From an uncultured Gammaproteobacteria bacterium (GTDB taxonomy: Bacteria > Pseudomonadota > Gammaproteobacteria > Arenicellales > Poriferihabitantaceae): a stretch of 64,000 nt of DNA. Shown piece after piece: positions 54,581-64,000 of the stretch. The DNA lies in assembly GCA_937992195.1 (NCBI GenBank), contig CALKKV010000011.1:26117-90116 (forward strand), given 5' to 3'. Each line of letters begins with the position of its first letter. Position 1 is the first letter of the stretch. Made by a program: the position numbers and the translations under genes. The notes under the pieces were generated by a model. It was not told the origin of the DNA, made no database searches, and saw only the letters and a list, made by a program, of their open reading frames with translations.

Positions 54581-56152
54581 TTAGGCGTTTTGGCGTGCAA
54601 AATAATCCGATAGAAATGCCTCAAAAGTGAGTGTGTCACTGTCTTCCAAGCGCTGCTGTGCGATCAGGCTCTCTGTCGCCTCGGCTTGATATCGCGCAAG
54701 GGTACCTTTGTCCATCTTCAATCCTTTGAAGTAATCGGCGTGTTTGGAAGCCTGCACCATTGCAAAATGGTAAAAGCTAATCTCGTCTTTATCCATTGCC
54801 GCGAGAACCCGGGCAGAAGGAGTGCGCGCGGGATCTTGCAGTTTAGTTCGCTGCTTCTCAAGAGAAGCAGCATATCCTTTGCTACCATGAGCTTGATCCA
54901 ACAAGGCTGCAACTGGCTCAAGTTTCGTAAGTAAATCAATGCCAGCTTGTTCTAACGGTTGCTCTTTTTCGTTTAAAAGTAACGTAAGGCCAGGCTTTCT
55001 GCCTGTCATCACCGCGCGCTGGCGGTTTTCAGCAGCTTCTTTGTATTCTTTTACAGAAAGTTCAGGGCTGTCGCTAAGTAGTCCGTACACCAGCAAAGTA
55101 TCAAAAAATCGAATGCAGTCTTCGTTAATGCCAACTGGGTCAAACGGATTCAGATCAAGACTGCGTACCTCGACATATTCCACGCCGCGATCCTCAAGCG
55201 CGCGGGACGGGCTTTCACCTGACTTTGCCACCTGTTTAGGCCGGATAACCCCATAGAACTCATTTTCAATTTGCAGCAGGTTAGCGTTAAGCTGTTGGTA
55301 TTTGCCGTCGATTAGCGCCTGGATTTTTTGATATTCGGGATGCGGTGTTTGTATCGCTTTTTTCAAGCCATTAACGTATGCCTCCAAGGAGTCATAACAA
55401 ACCTCGATCCCCGCTTGAGCATTATTGCTGTATCCAAGGTCACTGAGTCGAAGCGAGGTGGCATCTGGCGCATAAAAACTGCTGGGATCATAATCGGCCA
55501 GGCTGTGTTTGCGACCTTGTAAAAAGGTTTTGCAAACAGCAGGAGATGCACCAAACAAGTAACATGCGAGCCATGAATGTCGCAAAAAGTTTCGGGTTAA
55601 ACCGAAATATGCTTCTGACCGAAGATTGCGATACGCCTCGGCATTATCTGTATTGAGATAGATTTGCCAGAATTCATCACCCATCGAGAAGTTGAAATGA
55701 ATGCCGGCAATCGTTTGCATAAGTCGACCATAACGGTGGCCTAAACCTCGCCGATAGGCTTCCTTCATCTTTGCGACGTTGGAGCTGCCGTATCGCGCGA
55801 TTGGGATCAGTTCTTCAGACTCGACCACACAGGGCATGCTGTTCACCCACAATTTCTCATCACCGATATGCTGGTAGGTGAAATGATGAACGTCGGTAAG
55901 TTCTTTCAACAACGTGTCAATGCTGGTGTGAATAGGCGTCACAAACTCGAGCAGCGCTTCGGAGTAATCCGTGGTGATCGATCCGTGGGTCAGCGCTGAT
56001 CCAAGGGCTGCTGGATGCGGAGTTTGCGCCATCTTTCCAGTTGTCGCGACTCTTAAGCTTTCTTTTTCAATGCCCCGTTGCAGTTGTGCAAAAGTATGTT
56101 CGATTCCAAGTTCTGCGATTCGAGAGAGATTTTTTTCTAGAGTTGTTGGCAC
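54581..56152 (-). CDS. gshA: Glutamate-cysteine ligase
   Basis: A 523-residue gamma-glutamylcysteine synthetase of the E. coli type (about 518), the first step of glutathione synthesis. Marks are QRGIEKESLRV (about 25-35), GSALTHGSITTDYSEALLEFVTP, WVNSMPCVV, RYGRLMQTIAGIHFNFS and the ATP/metal region EVRSLDLNPFDPVGI. The start must be GTG 56152 or later, because an in-frame TAA lies 9 nt upstream. It is divergent from dusA across 249 bp. Confidence 0.95.
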   Translation of the reverse strand: MPTTLEKNLSRIAELGIEHTFAQLQRGIEKESLRVATTGKMAQTPHPAALGSALTHGSITTDYSEALLEFVTPIHTSIDTLLKELTDVHHFTYQHIGDEKLWVNSMPCVVESEELIPIARYGSSNVAKMKEAYRRGLGHRYGRLMQTIAGIHFNFSMGDEFWQIYLNTDNAEAYRNLRSEAYFGLTRNFLRHSWLACYLFGASPAVCKTFLQGRKHSLADYDPSSFYAPDATSLRLSDLGYSNNAQAGIEVCYDSLEAYVNGLKKAIQTPHPEYQKIQALIDGKYQQLNANLLQIENEFYGVIRPKQVAKSGESPSRALEDRGVEYVEVRSLDLNPFDPVGINEDCIRFFDTLLVYGLLSDSPELSVKEYKEAAENRQRAVMTGRKPGLTLLLNEKEQPLEQAGIDLLTKLEPVAALLDQAHGSKGYAASLEKQRTKLQDPARTPSARVLAAMDKDEISFYHFAMVQASKHADYFKGLKMDKGTLARYQAEATESLIAQQRLEDSDTLTFEAFLSDYFARQNA

Positions 56153-56401
56153 AGTGTTTTAATTTATTGAAAGCGAATGAAGGCGTTTATTCGGTGTAAA
56201 TACTCTGATCAAAAGTGAGTCAGATATCTCCTTAAAGCGTAAACGGGAGAGTGGCTCGACTGACGTTAAAAAGCAACACTTCTTACAGCAGAAATTCTAA
56301 GGGGCTGATTCAGATTAAATATTGTTAAATTCAATCAGCTATTGTCTCATGAGTCATTATGTTCAGCGAATATTCACAAACGAAAGTGGTAAAATTCGCG
56401 G

Positions 56402-57460
56402 ATGACTCCAATTCGACTTTTCGAGCAGGTTTTTTCTGTTGCCCCCATGCTTGACATGACTGACAGACACTGTCGCGCATTTCTGCGCCTGCTGTCTAGG
56501 CGCACCCGACTATATTCAGAAATGATGGTCACTGGCTCTCTGATACACGGAGATCGGGATCGTTTCCTGCAGTTCGATTCGACCGAGCATCCTGTAGCGA
56601 TCCAGCTGGGTGGCAGTGATCCTGCGCAACTGGCGTTGTGCGCTGGGTATGCTGAGGAACACGGTTACGATGAGGTGAATCTCAATGTTGGCTGTCCAAG
56701 CGACCGTGTAAAAAATGGCAGTTTTGGCGCTTGCCTGATGGCAAAACCCGATCTGGTGGCTGAATGTGTTAGTGAGATGATCTCGGCAACCAATATCCCG
56801 GTGACGGTGAAAACCCGAATCGGTATTGATAATCTGGACAGCTACGAAGCGCTGCATCACTTTATCCGACTTAATATCGAAGCTGGTTGTGAGCATTTCA
56901 TTATCCATGCCCGTAAAGCCTGGCTGAGCGGCTTGAGTCCAAAAGAAAACAGAACTGTGCCGCCGTTGCACTATGACCGGGTGTATCAGCTCAAGCGCGA
57001 TTTTCCGGAAGTCAAATTTACAATTAATGGCGGAATCACTTCGCTGCAACAGGCGGAAGAGCAGTATCGCCATGTTGATGGTGTGATGGTGGGTCGTCAG
57101 GCATATCACGATCCATGGATGCTGACCGGAATTGACCAGCAGTTGTTTGGAGAAGATGACTCCGATATTCCTGCAACCCGACTGAATGCGGTCGAGCGGT
57201 TTCTTCCGTACATAGAAAAACAGCTGTCGGATGGTGTCTTTCTACGTCACATGACGCGACACATGTTGCAGCTGTTTCATGGACAAAGCGGAGCCAAAGG
57301 CTGGCGGCGTTATCTATCCGAACATGGTCCGCGCAAGGGTGCGGGAATTGAAGTCATCGAACAGGCGTTACGTTTTGTTGAGCAGGATGAACCCACTATG
57401 ATCCCCAATCTTGTTCCGTTTAATGGATCTGAGGCTGTTGGTGAAAGCGCGCCGATTTAA
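56402..57460 (+). CDS. dusA: tRNA-dihydrouridine(20/20a) synthase
   Basis: A 352-residue FMN enzyme that reduces uridine at position 20/20a of tRNA. It has [20 protein letters not shown] at the N-terminus, [21 protein letters not shown] with the catalytic Cys, [18 protein letters not shown], and FTINGGI and [12 protein letters not shown] for phosphate binding, all DusA-type. The C-terminal helical domain contains [24 protein letters not shown]. It is 60 nt ahead of the AsmA gene. Confidence 0.95.
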   Translation: MTPIRLFEQVFSVAPMLDMTDRHCRAFLRLLSRRTRLYSEMMVTGSLIHGDRDRFLQFDSTEHPVAIQLGGSDPAQLALCAGYAEEHGYDEVNLNVGCPSDRVKNGSFGACLMAKPDLVAECVSEMISATNIPVTVKTRIGIDNLDSYEALHHFIRLNIEAGCEHFIIHARKAWLSGLSPKENRTVPPLHYDRVYQLKRDFPEVKFTINGGITSLQQAEEQYRHVDGVMVGRQAYHDPWMLTGIDQQLFGEDDSDIPATRLNAVERFLPYIEKQLSDGVFLRHMTRHMLQLFHGQSGAKGWRRYLSEHGPRKGAGIEVIEQALRFVEQDEPTMIPNLVPFNGSEAVGESAPI

Positions 57461-57520
57461 TCAAAAACTTTATCTCTACAGGTCTCTCATACCGAAGGCC
57501 TTTCTCACCTTGGAATCAAA

Positions 57521-60500
57521 ATGAAAGTAATCAAGTATTTGATCTGGTTAATTCTGGTGTTAGTCGTTGTTGCCGTAGCGGCTGCTGTGTTCGTGGTGAA
57601 GACGGTTGACCCGAACGACTACAAACCGAAAATAGCCGAGCAGGTAAAAAAGCACACCGGGCGGGATATTCAGCTCGATGGGCAACTTTCCCTTTCGTTT
57701 TTTCCCTGGGTTGGTGTTGAAACCGGTAAAGTTTCGCTGTCCAATGCACCTGGATTCGGCGATGCGCCAATGGTAGCAATCGATAATGCGCTTGCCAAAG
57801 TAAAACTGTTGCCGCTGCTTAAAAAGCAAATTGAGGTGGATACCGTGGTGTTAGAAAAGCCCACTATACGCTTGTCTACGAATAAGGATGGCGTGACCAA
57901 TTGGGACGATTTGATTAAGGGCAGTAAGAATAATGACTCATCATCACAGCAGGAAGAACCCAGTGACGGTGCAACAGGCGCTGGCGCCATTGCCGGGCTC
58001 GCGATTAAGGGTGTCTCGATCAACGATGGTTATGTTGAATGGATCGATGGTCAAAACGGAAAAGATCTGACCCTGAAGCAGTTGAATTTGTCTACCGGTT
58101 CGCTGGTGCCTGGAAAGCCGCTAGATATACAGCTCTCTGTTAATGCTGAAGGGAATTTGATCCCTGAGCCAGCGACTGTGTCATTAGACACTACGATCAC
58201 TTTGAACGATGATTTTACCGACGCCAGTTTGGACAATACCGATTTCTCTATCAAGATGAATACCATTGGTGCCAAACTGGATGCTGGGAAAATTGCGTAT
58301 GGAATTGAATCCGGTATTGCCGTAATCACCGGGCTCGCTGCGGATGTCGATTATAAAGGCGTGCAATCTTCTCTTAATGCGCCTTCGATTAATCTCGATA
58401 CCAAAGCAGAAACCATTTCATTGCCGGATCTAAAAGTGACCCAGGGAGGTAGCACCGTAGATCTGAACTTCGAAGGCGCCGGGATTTTGTCTTCACCTGC
58501 AGGTTCTGGAAACCTCAATGTCGTTTCTGATGACATCAATGCGCTTCTTGAGCGGAATGGAATCGTGGTGCCACAACTAACCCAGTCACTGAAAAATCTG
58601 TCACTTTCATCAGCGATTAATTTTGCTAACAATCAATTGGATCTTTCCGGATTTGCCTTTTCTTCAGACGTAAATTCTTTACCAACCACTGCAAAAATTG
58701 ACGCGCTTTCTGTTGGCATTGCGGACTTTGGTTTTAAGGCGTCGGCGATAGACGTGCAACAAACAGATTTTACTTTGAAGGTGGATTCCATTGCGATGGC
58801 CGGAAATAGCGCCGAGCAAAATGCCGCTGGCATTCCGATCCCGACCATCAGCGGAAAAGTTTCTGCATCGGTTAAGGATGTTGCAGAGCTATTGTCCAGA
58901 AACGGCGTCGAAGTAGCGCTTCCTGAAATTCCGGTTACCAACTTCAGTCTTGATGCCAGTATGGATTCATCCAATCCCGATGCGATCAAAATGTCTGCTG
59001 CAAGTATCAAGCTTGATCATCAAGGGCAGCCGACTACAGTGTCGATTCCCAATCTCACCTTTGGCCTTGGTAATGGTTCGGTAGATGCGGAACGCATTGA
59101 TATTAATCAGGGCGATGCGGTCGTGGCGGCAACGGCTAAAGGCTCTGGCGTATTGTCTGGGCTGAGTGAAATGCAATTAACGGGCGTTTTCGCTGCGAAA
59201 GTACCCGCTGTTGCAGATTTGCTTCAGCGCAATGCCATTGAGGTTGAATTACCCGCTGGCGTTGTGAATTCAGTGGATGCAAAGTTTGGCTTTACTCTTG
59301 CAGAGAATAATTTGAAGGTAAGTCAGCTGGATGTCAAAGTTGATGAAATGACCCTGCAAGGCTCCGTTGGACTAAATAATCTTGATAAGCCTGGTTATGA
59401 ATTTGATCTAACCATCAACAAACTTGATTTGGATAGCCTTCTTGCCTCGATGGAAGAAGGGGCGTCTGCCGAAGGTGAAGCTGCCCCTGAGACACCTTCA
59501 ACTGGCGAGCAGTTGCTGCTACCTGTTGCGCCATTGCGTGGTCTGAACATTGACGGTAAAGCAAAAATTGGTCAATTTATTACCACTGGGTTGACCTTGG
59601 ACGACGTCAATATAGTGGTGAAGTCGGATAAGAATGTACTGCGCGTAGTTCCTGTTACCGCAAAGTTGTTTGGTGGCTCCATGGAAACACAGCTGACCTA
59701 TGACGTTTCCAAAGACGTGCCCTCGATGAAGACGGTGAACAAAGTCGAGAATGTCAATATCGGCGACCTGCTGCAGGCGCTTGATATCACTGAAAAGATT
59801 ACCGGCACCGGCAATCTGTCGACTAACCTTACCGCTGGCGGTGCCGACGCTGATCAAATGATTTCGTCCATCAATGGCGATATTGGATTTCGGCTATTCG
59901 ACGGTGCGATTCGAGGATATGACCTTCAGGCGTCACTGTTAGAGCTCGAAAAAACGGTTAAGTCGCTCCAGGGCAAAGAAACCACTGAGGAGTCCTCACC
60001 AGCAGCTGAAACAAAGTTTGCCGAATTTTCTGGTAGCCTGGTTGCTAAAGATGGTGTGTTTACTAATAACGATCTCAACATGAAGGCGCCGCTGTTTCGC
60101 GTCCAGGGTGAGGGCGTAATTGATCTACCTAAGGACCGGCTTGACTATAAATTGAATATCAACGTTGTTGAAACTGTCGAAGGGCAAGGCGGTGCGTCAC
60201 TGGGTGATCTTAAAGGAACACGTATTCCATTTAAGATTTATGGGCCTCTGGCTGAGCCGTCTTTTACATTTGATTTGGCATCCCTGTTAAAAGAGAGAGC
60301 AAAAGAAGAAGTGAAGAAGGAGGTAAAGAAAAAGCTGTTAGAAAAGCTGTCTCCTGACCTCGCAAATGAACTTGGTTTAGGTGCTGATTCTGCTGAAGCC
60401 GCAGGTGCCGCCGAAGGGGCAAGCAAGCAAGCGGCTGAGCAGGGGGCTGAACAAGCGGTCGAAGAAGACAAAGAGCCCACTGTTGAGGAGATCATCGAAG

Positions 60501-60574
60501 ACCCTAAGAAGGCGCTGGAAGACAAGCTGAAAAAGAAGTTGAAGAAATCTTTACTAAAAGGATTGTTTAACTAA
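57521..60574 (+). CDS. AsmA-family protein
   Basis: A 1017-residue inner-membrane-anchored periplasmic protein. One N-terminal membrane segment (5-27) leads to VDPNDYKPKIAEQVKKHTGRDIQLDG, the AsmA start, with repeated beta-rich units along the chain and the AsmA_2-like part near 690-900 (LSTNLTAGGADADQMISSINGDIGFRLFDG, described as the family block). The tail is Lys/Glu/Ala-rich coiled coil (about 935-1017), ending LKKKLKKSLLKGLFN. AsmA-like proteins belong to the bridge-like lipid-transfer group between membranes. It is followed by a hairpin and an aminotransferase gene. Confidence 0.88.
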   Translation: MKVIKYLIWLILVLVVVAVAAAVFVVKTVDPNDYKPKIAEQVKKHTGRDIQLDGQLSLSFFPWVGVETGKVSLSNAPGFGDAPMVAIDNALAKVKLLPLLKKQIEVDTVVLEKPTIRLSTNKDGVTNWDDLIKGSKNNDSSSQQEEPSDGATGAGAIAGLAIKGVSINDGYVEWIDGQNGKDLTLKQLNLSTGSLVPGKPLDIQLSVNAEGNLIPEPATVSLDTTITLNDDFTDASLDNTDFSIKMNTIGAKLDAGKIAYGIESGIAVITGLAADVDYKGVQSSLNAPSINLDTKAETISLPDLKVTQGGSTVDLNFEGAGILSSPAGSGNLNVVSDDINALLERNGIVVPQLTQSLKNLSLSSAINFANNQLDLSGFAFSSDVNSLPTTAKIDALSVGIADFGFKASAIDVQQTDFTLKVDSIAMAGNSAEQNAAGIPIPTISGKVSASVKDVAELLSRNGVEVALPEIPVTNFSLDASMDSSNPDAIKMSAASIKLDHQGQPTTVSIPNLTFGLGNGSVDAERIDINQGDAVVAATAKGSGVLSGLSEMQLTGVFAAKVPAVADLLQRNAIEVELPAGVVNSVDAKFGFTLAENNLKVSQLDVKVDEMTLQGSVGLNNLDKPGYEFDLTINKLDLDSLLASMEEGASAEGEAAPETPSTGEQLLLPVAPLRGLNIDGKAKIGQFITTGLTLDDVNIVVKSDKNVLRVVPVTAKLFGGSMETQLTYDVSKDVPSMKTVNKVENVNIGDLLQALDITEKITGTGNLSTNLTAGGADADQMISSINGDIGFRLFDGAIRGYDLQASLLELEKTVKSLQGKETTEESSPAAETKFAEFSGSLVAKDGVFTNNDLNMKAPLFRVQGEGVIDLPKDRLDYKLNINVVETVEGQGGASLGDLKGTRIPFKIYGPLAEPSFTFDLASLLKERAKEEVKKEVKKKLLEKLSPDLANELGLGADSAEAAGAAEGASKQAAEQGAEQAVEEDKEPTVEEIIEDPKKALEDKLKKKLKKSLLKGLFN

Positions 60575-60579
60575 AGATC

Positions 60580-60616
60580 AGGTAGACTCGTCATCCTCGA
60601 TGAATTGAGTCTACCT
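60580..60616. repeat. 10-bp inverted repeat between asmA and the aminotransferase gene
   Basis: AGGTAGACTC (60580-60589) and GAGTCTACCT (60607-60616) are perfect reverse complements with a 17-nt loop. No T-run follows, so a simple terminator is unlikely. It ends 12 nt before the next start codon and could affect translation or mRNA decay, or be an operator. Confidence 0.7.
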
Positions 60617-60628
60617 TAGCGCTACTTG

Positions 60629-61534
60629 ATGAAACCAATTGGGTATATTGACGGGTATATCGGCCCGCTTGAAGACATTCGTATTCCGGTTCTGGATAGA
60701 GGTTTCCTTTATGGGGATTCTATTTACGAGGTGTTTCGCACCTATGATGGCATTCCTTTTTTATTTGATGAGCACTACAGCCGTCTGCTGAATTCCGCTG
60801 AATTAGCGGGCATGTCAATTAGTCAGAGTAAAGAAGAATTGACGGATGCTTTGCAAAGAACGGTGGTATCTTGTGAAAACCCTGATCGTCAGGATCTGTA
60901 TGTTCGCTATCAAATCACTCGTGGGGAAGGCCCCATCGATCTGTCACCTGATCCTGATGCGAATACGCGCTTGATCGTGATTGTAAAGGCGGTGCCGCAA
61001 TGGACTCCGCAATCGTACGAGCTTGGAATAACTTTGTCGATTCCGCGACAGCGGCGCAACAGCATCAATAGTTTGGATCCGAATATAAAAGGCGGCAATT
61101 ACATGAACAATATACTCGCTCTGGCGCAATCCAAAGAGCAGGGTGTTGACGATTGCTTAATGCTGGACTCCAAAGGTATGGTAACTGAATGTTCGAACAG
61201 TAATATTTGGTTTGTATTCGATGACTTAGTTGTTACCCCGCAAGGGGGAAACCTAATGGGTCTCACCCGGCGGTCACTCGTGTCCCTTTATCGAGGTGCC
61301 GGAATAGACGCTGTGGAACGCGGTGTTTTCAGTGAAGAGTTGCCAAGCGCCACCGAGTGTTTTGTGACATCAGCAACCCGTGAAGTAATGCCAGTGCGCG
61401 CGCTAACATTAGAAAATGGCGTAAAGATCGAGTTCCCTCAAGGAGGCGGAGAGAAAACTCGTCAGGGTATGGCGCTTTATACAGAAATGATTCAGAAATT
61501 CGTCGATCAACATAAAGAGGAAGCCTGGTTCTAA
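60629..61534 (+). CDS. Class-IV aminotransferase (branched-chain or D-amino-acid type)
   Basis: A 301-residue PLP enzyme of fold type IV. The N-terminal part has VLDRGFLYGDSIYEVFRTYDG, the PLP lysine is K154 in LDPNIKGGNYMNN, and the C-terminal part has TECSNSNIWFVFDD, LMGLTRRSLVSL and VTSATREVMPV. The group includes BCAT, D-alanine aminotransferase and 4-amino-4-deoxychorismate lyase; sequence alone does not separate them here. I take ATG 60629 rather than the TTG directly before it. It is followed 6 nt later by the hydroxylase gene. Confidence 0.82.
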   Translation: MKPIGYIDGYIGPLEDIRIPVLDRGFLYGDSIYEVFRTYDGIPFLFDEHYSRLLNSAELAGMSISQSKEELTDALQRTVVSCENPDRQDLYVRYQITRGEGPIDLSPDPDANTRLIVIVKAVPQWTPQSYELGITLSIPRQRRNSINSLDPNIKGGNYMNNILALAQSKEQGVDDCLMLDSKGMVTECSNSNIWFVFDDLVVTPQGGNLMGLTRRSLVSLYRGAGIDAVERGVFSEELPSATECFVTSATREVMPVRALTLENGVKIEFPQGGGEKTRQGMALYTEMIQKFVDQHKEEAWF

Positions 61535-61540
61535 GGGTCG

Positions 61541-62362
61541 ATGGCGCAGCAATTAGAGCGACTAATCTTCTCGTTATCTCAACCCGAGATGGCGTATTTA
61601 CTGAGCTGCTTCGCCGGTGCGATGGTCTTGTTTTTTTTGTTAGAGCGGCAGCTTCCGCGCAGAGAAGGTGCCTACGGCAACCGTACTAAACGCAATATCG
61701 GGCTGCTTGTAATTAACACGCTATTAAAAGTGTTATTGCCCGTGTCATTGACAGCGGCATCTCTCTACGCATTATTCGCGCATTTTGGTGTGTTGAATAT
61801 GCTGAAAGCGGGACTTTGGACTAAGATTATAATAGGTTGGTTGGTTCTCGATGTTGTGAGCTACTGGTTGCATCGAAGCTACCACGCTTTTTCCTTTTTT
61901 TGGCGGTTTCACCGGGTGCACCATACCGACACAGCAATCGATCTAACAACGCCGTTTCGTACGCATCCCGTAGAAATGCTGTTCACGCTCGGGGTCAAGG
62001 CGCTGGTGATTGTTGCCATTGGCATACCTTTGCTCGGCGTGATAACTTACGAAATTATCGTGGCAGTGATGGCGGTCTGGGCGCATGCGAACGTAAAAGT
62101 GCATAACAAATTGAACGCCTTGTTAGCATGGGTTTTCGTGACCCCCGAATTTCATCTAAAGCACCATGGTATAGACGCCGACAGTTGTAAGCAAAACTAT
62201 GGTCTCGTGCTCACCGTTTGGGATCAAATTTTTGGTACAGTTGCGATGGAGCGAGCAGGCGAGATAACCAAGGCGGGAGCTGCTTACCAATTGTCGAAAA
62301 GTGAAAACCTAATAGGGTTGCTGCTCTCTCCCGCAAAGACTCCTGGTTCAACCAATGAATAA
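61541..62362 (+). CDS. Fatty acid hydroxylase/sterol desaturase family protein
   Basis: A 273-residue membrane di-iron enzyme with about four to five hydrophobic segments. The histidine boxes are HRSYH (about 107), HRVHH (about 121-125) with HTD following, and HLKHH (about 206), with HANVKVH between. It should oxidise a lipid; the substrate is unknown. The ATG follows the aminotransferase stop by 6 nt, with AAGGG as a close ribosome site, so the genes are co-transcribed. Confidence 0.85.
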   Translation: MAQQLERLIFSLSQPEMAYLLSCFAGAMVLFFLLERQLPRREGAYGNRTKRNIGLLVINTLLKVLLPVSLTAASLYALFAHFGVLNMLKAGLWTKIIIGWLVLDVVSYWLHRSYHAFSFFWRFHRVHHTDTAIDLTTPFRTHPVEMLFTLGVKALVIVAIGIPLLGVITYEIIVAVMAVWAHANVKVHNKLNALLAWVFVTPEFHLKHHGIDADSCKQNYGLVLTVWDQIFGTVAMERAGEITKAGAAYQLSKSENLIGLLLSPAKTPGSTNE

Positions 62363-62365
62363 ATT

Positions 62366-62632
62366 ATGAGTATCGATCGAAAGCTACTGGAGATTCTTGT
62401 TTGTCCGGTAACCAAACAACCTGTTTCGATTCTTGGAGATCATAAGCTCGAAGTATTGAATGAGCGGATCGCAAAAGGAGAAGTAGAGAACCACGCTGGT
62501 CAAACGCTCACAGAGCCGCTTTCCTCCGCCCTCATTACCCAAAATGGCACGGTTATCTATCCTGTCGATAGCAATATCCCGGTAATGTTAGAAAACGAAA
62601 GTATCGCTACTTTGCAGCTCGGCGACTGGTAA
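62366..62632 (+). CDS. Trm112-like (YcaR/UPF0434) protein
   Basis: An 88-residue protein of the Trm112 family: LLEILVCPVTKQPV at the N-terminus and SALITQNGTVIYPVDSNIPVML at the C-terminus. Only one Cys (C13) of the zinc-site type is seen. YcaR-like proteins of enterobacteria are about 60 residues; this one has an extra stretch (about 25-55). It follows the hydroxylase gene by 3 nt. Its role in bacteria is not established. Confidence 0.85.
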   Translation: MSIDRKLLEILVCPVTKQPVSILGDHKLEVLNERIAKGEVENHAGQTLTEPLSSALITQNGTVIYPVDSNIPVMLENESIATLQLGDW

Positions 62633-62643
62633 AACAATCTTCC

Positions 62644-62670
62644 CGGTTAACTGGTTGATCTCGTTAACCG
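62644..62670. repeat. 8-bp inverted repeat after the Trm112-like gene
   Basis: CGGTTAAC (62644-62651) and GTTAACCG (62663-62670) are perfect reverse complements with an 11-nt loop, 11 nt beyond the stop codon. No T-run follows. It may be a weak terminator or an operator of the next gene. Confidence 0.65.
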
Positions 62671-62811
62671 CATTGCATCCATGTTGTATTAGCGCTTTGA
62701 AGCATGTTGTGTTTTGCATCAGGGCCCATACAACTTGTGGGGTGTCTGCTAACCCCGATCCATAGCCATATCCCTAAACAGATCTGAACTCTGAAACTTG
62801 AGAATAAGCTG

Positions 62812-64000
62812 ATGCGCTTGCCTATAAAGGAAATCTGGCAGCTGGGTTTGCCGCTCAGTCTCGGGCTCGTTATTCAAATGATTATAGTGATGGTGGACTC
62901 CGCGTTCGCCGGCAATTTGAGCTATGTGAACCTGGCTGCCGTTGCGCTGGGTGGCAGTATCTACTTTATTCTATTTCTTCTACTGATCGGTTTTATCGTT
63001 GGAGTCAGTGTGAAGGCCGGGCAGGCTGCAGGAGCCGGGGATACGGAAGGTATGATTAATTGCTTTCGACAAGGCGCGGTTATCGCCGTTGTTGGCGGCA
63101 GTATATTTGCTGTATTGCTGCTGCAGACATCTCCTCTTATGCTTTTGCTGGGTCAGGACAAAGAAGTCATTACGCTGACCGAATCTTATTTGCTGTGGGT
63201 GGCCTGGACGCTGCCGCTTCAGGCGATTGTGGTGTTGATCAGAGATTACTTTGCTGCAATTGATCAACCCCGGAAAAGTGTTTTACCGAGTTTTTTAACG
63301 CTGCTGCTAAACGCGCTATTAAATTATTGTCTGTCCACGGGGAACCTCGGTTTCCCTGCATTAGGCATCACCGGGATTGCCATCGCGAGTCTTATTTCAA
63401 ACTGTTTTCTAGTGGCGCTGCTGTGTCGAGGGGTTGGATGGCCTGTTATGAAGCAGATGTTTAATTTGATACATCGAGACGCGTGGCGAAATAATGGAAT
63501 GACCAAGCTTTTATGGGTCAGTTTGCCGATCGCACTCACATTGGTAATGGAGGAAACGTTCTTTTCGGGCAGTGTGTTGTTAACAGGTACGTTAGGTCCG
63601 GCTGAGCAGGCGGCGCATCAAATTGTCCTGAATCTAGTTGGCACTAGCTTTTTATTTAACACTGGTTTTGGAATCGCGATTGCGATTGTGGTTGGAAAAC
63701 AGATTGGCGCGATGGAATATGGTCGTATTATGCCTACGGTTAAAGCTGGTTGGATAGTGGCCCAAATATTCACTATTCCCTTTGCTTTTGTTTTGTTGTT
63801 TGGCAATGACCTGTGGGTTCGATTATTTCTCGACCCATCTGTACCGGGCAACCAACCTACGATTGATTTTGTTGAAAGTGTATTGCTTATCGCTTTCGTG
63901 ATGTTGTTTGTCGATACGATTTGGTTGATTGCGGTAGAAGCGTTGCACGGCATGCTGGATACGGTTTATCCGGCACTATCAACACTGTTCGCTTATTGGA
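62812..64000 (+). CDS. MATE-family multidrug efflux protein, 3' end outside window
   Basis: A frame of 396 codons from ATG 62812 to the window edge. It is a multi-pass transporter with the MATE pattern: EIWQLGLPLSLGLVIQMIIV, VMVDSAFAGNLSYVNLAAVALG, and in the second half EETFFSGSVLLTGTLGPAEQAAHQIVLN, described as family blocks. It should export cationic compounds with Na+ or H+. Only a weak ribosome site (GAGAAT) is seen. About 60 residues are missing from the C-terminus. Confidence 0.88.
   Translation, partial: MRLPIKEIWQLGLPLSLGLVIQMIIVMVDSAFAGNLSYVNLAAVALGGSIYFILFLLLIGFIVGVSVKAGQAAGAGDTEGMINCFRQGAVIAVVGGSIFAVLLLQTSPLMLLLGQDKEVITLTESYLLWVAWTLPLQAIVVLIRDYFAAIDQPRKSVLPSFLTLLLNALLNYCLSTGNLGFPALGITGIAIASLISNCFLVALLCRGVGWPVMKQMFNLIHRDAWRNNGMTKLLWVSLPIALTLVMEETFFSGSVLLTGTLGPAEQAAHQIVLNLVGTSFLFNTGFGIAIAIVVGKQIGAMEYGRIMPTVKAGWIVAQIFTIPFAFVLLFGNDLWVRLFLDPSVPGNQPTIDFVESVLLIAFVMLFVDTIWLIAVEALHGMLDTVYPALSTLFAYW

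Overview
This window looks like chromosomal DNA of a gammaproteobacterium, probably marine. It carries a Pil-Chp twitching-motility signal transduction cluster, a large Wzx/Wzy-type exopolysaccharide (EPS) locus that includes a sulfotransferase, a quaternary-amine operon with choline sulfatase, and housekeeping genes of gammaproteobacterial type (gshA, dusA, asmA, liv transporter, one tRNA-Arg). Base composition is moderate and becomes visibly A+T-rich in the glycosyltransferase part of the EPS locus. GTG and TTG starts are frequent and many Shine-Dalgarno sites are weak.

Layout. 1-8423 (minus strand): pilG-pilH-pilI-pilJ-chpA order, without a pilK gene; chpA runs off the left edge. 9112-10621: an unknown membrane protein, then an ArsR repressor plus SRPBCC (AHSA1-type) operon behind two palindromic operators. 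10798-12153 (minus): a Na+/dicarboxylate symporter. 12616-17830 (plus): a three-gene operon of a non-pyrrolysine MttB-family methyltransferase, choline sulfatase (betC) and a flavin/Fe-S demethylase-like oxidoreductase, suggesting use of choline-O-sulfate and other N-methylated compounds.

17916-44540: the EPS locus. A long, mostly minus-strand series runs from 42053 down to 22538. It holds an unknown secreted protein, an outer-membrane barrel, Wza-like and Wzc-like export proteins, a TPR-like protein, a PPP phosphatase, an O-antigen ligase/polymerase, a nucleotidyltransferase-fold protein, a WecA-like initiating transferase, a WbpP-like epimerase, a Wzx flippase, a sulfotransferase, an FkbM methyltransferase, a hexapeptide acyltransferase, two GT4 glycosyltransferases and an EpsG-like polymerase. 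A 222-bp MITE with a CTAA target duplication sits between the acyltransferase and the next glycosyltransferase. A plus-strand group (glycosyltransferase, ATP-grasp, polysaccharide deacetylase; 19243-22537) and one further minus-strand glycosyltransferase complete the left part. Together these genes can start, extend, flip, polymerise, decorate (sulfate, methyl, acyl) and export a polysaccharide.

The most unusual item is divergent from the EPS series at 42359-43734: an HPr-kinase-like protein translationally coupled to a PqqD-like protein. After its PqqD domain, the latter has a twin-arginine-like hydrophobic segment and a C-terminal six-cysteine knottin-type pattern. With the nucleotidyltransferase-like gene at 32814-33959 it may form a poorly described peptide or modification system tied to the EPS locus.

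45021-64000: tRNA-Arg(CCU), a cupredoxin-like secreted protein, a large MscS-type channel, a complete branched-chain amino-acid ABC transporter (livG-F-H-M-J order on the minus strand), gshA, dusA, an AsmA protein, a class-IV aminotransferase, a fatty-acid hydroxylase/sterol-desaturase family protein, a Trm112-like zinc-less small protein and a MATE transporter cut by the right edge. All functions are assigned from sequence reading alone; no database search was run.
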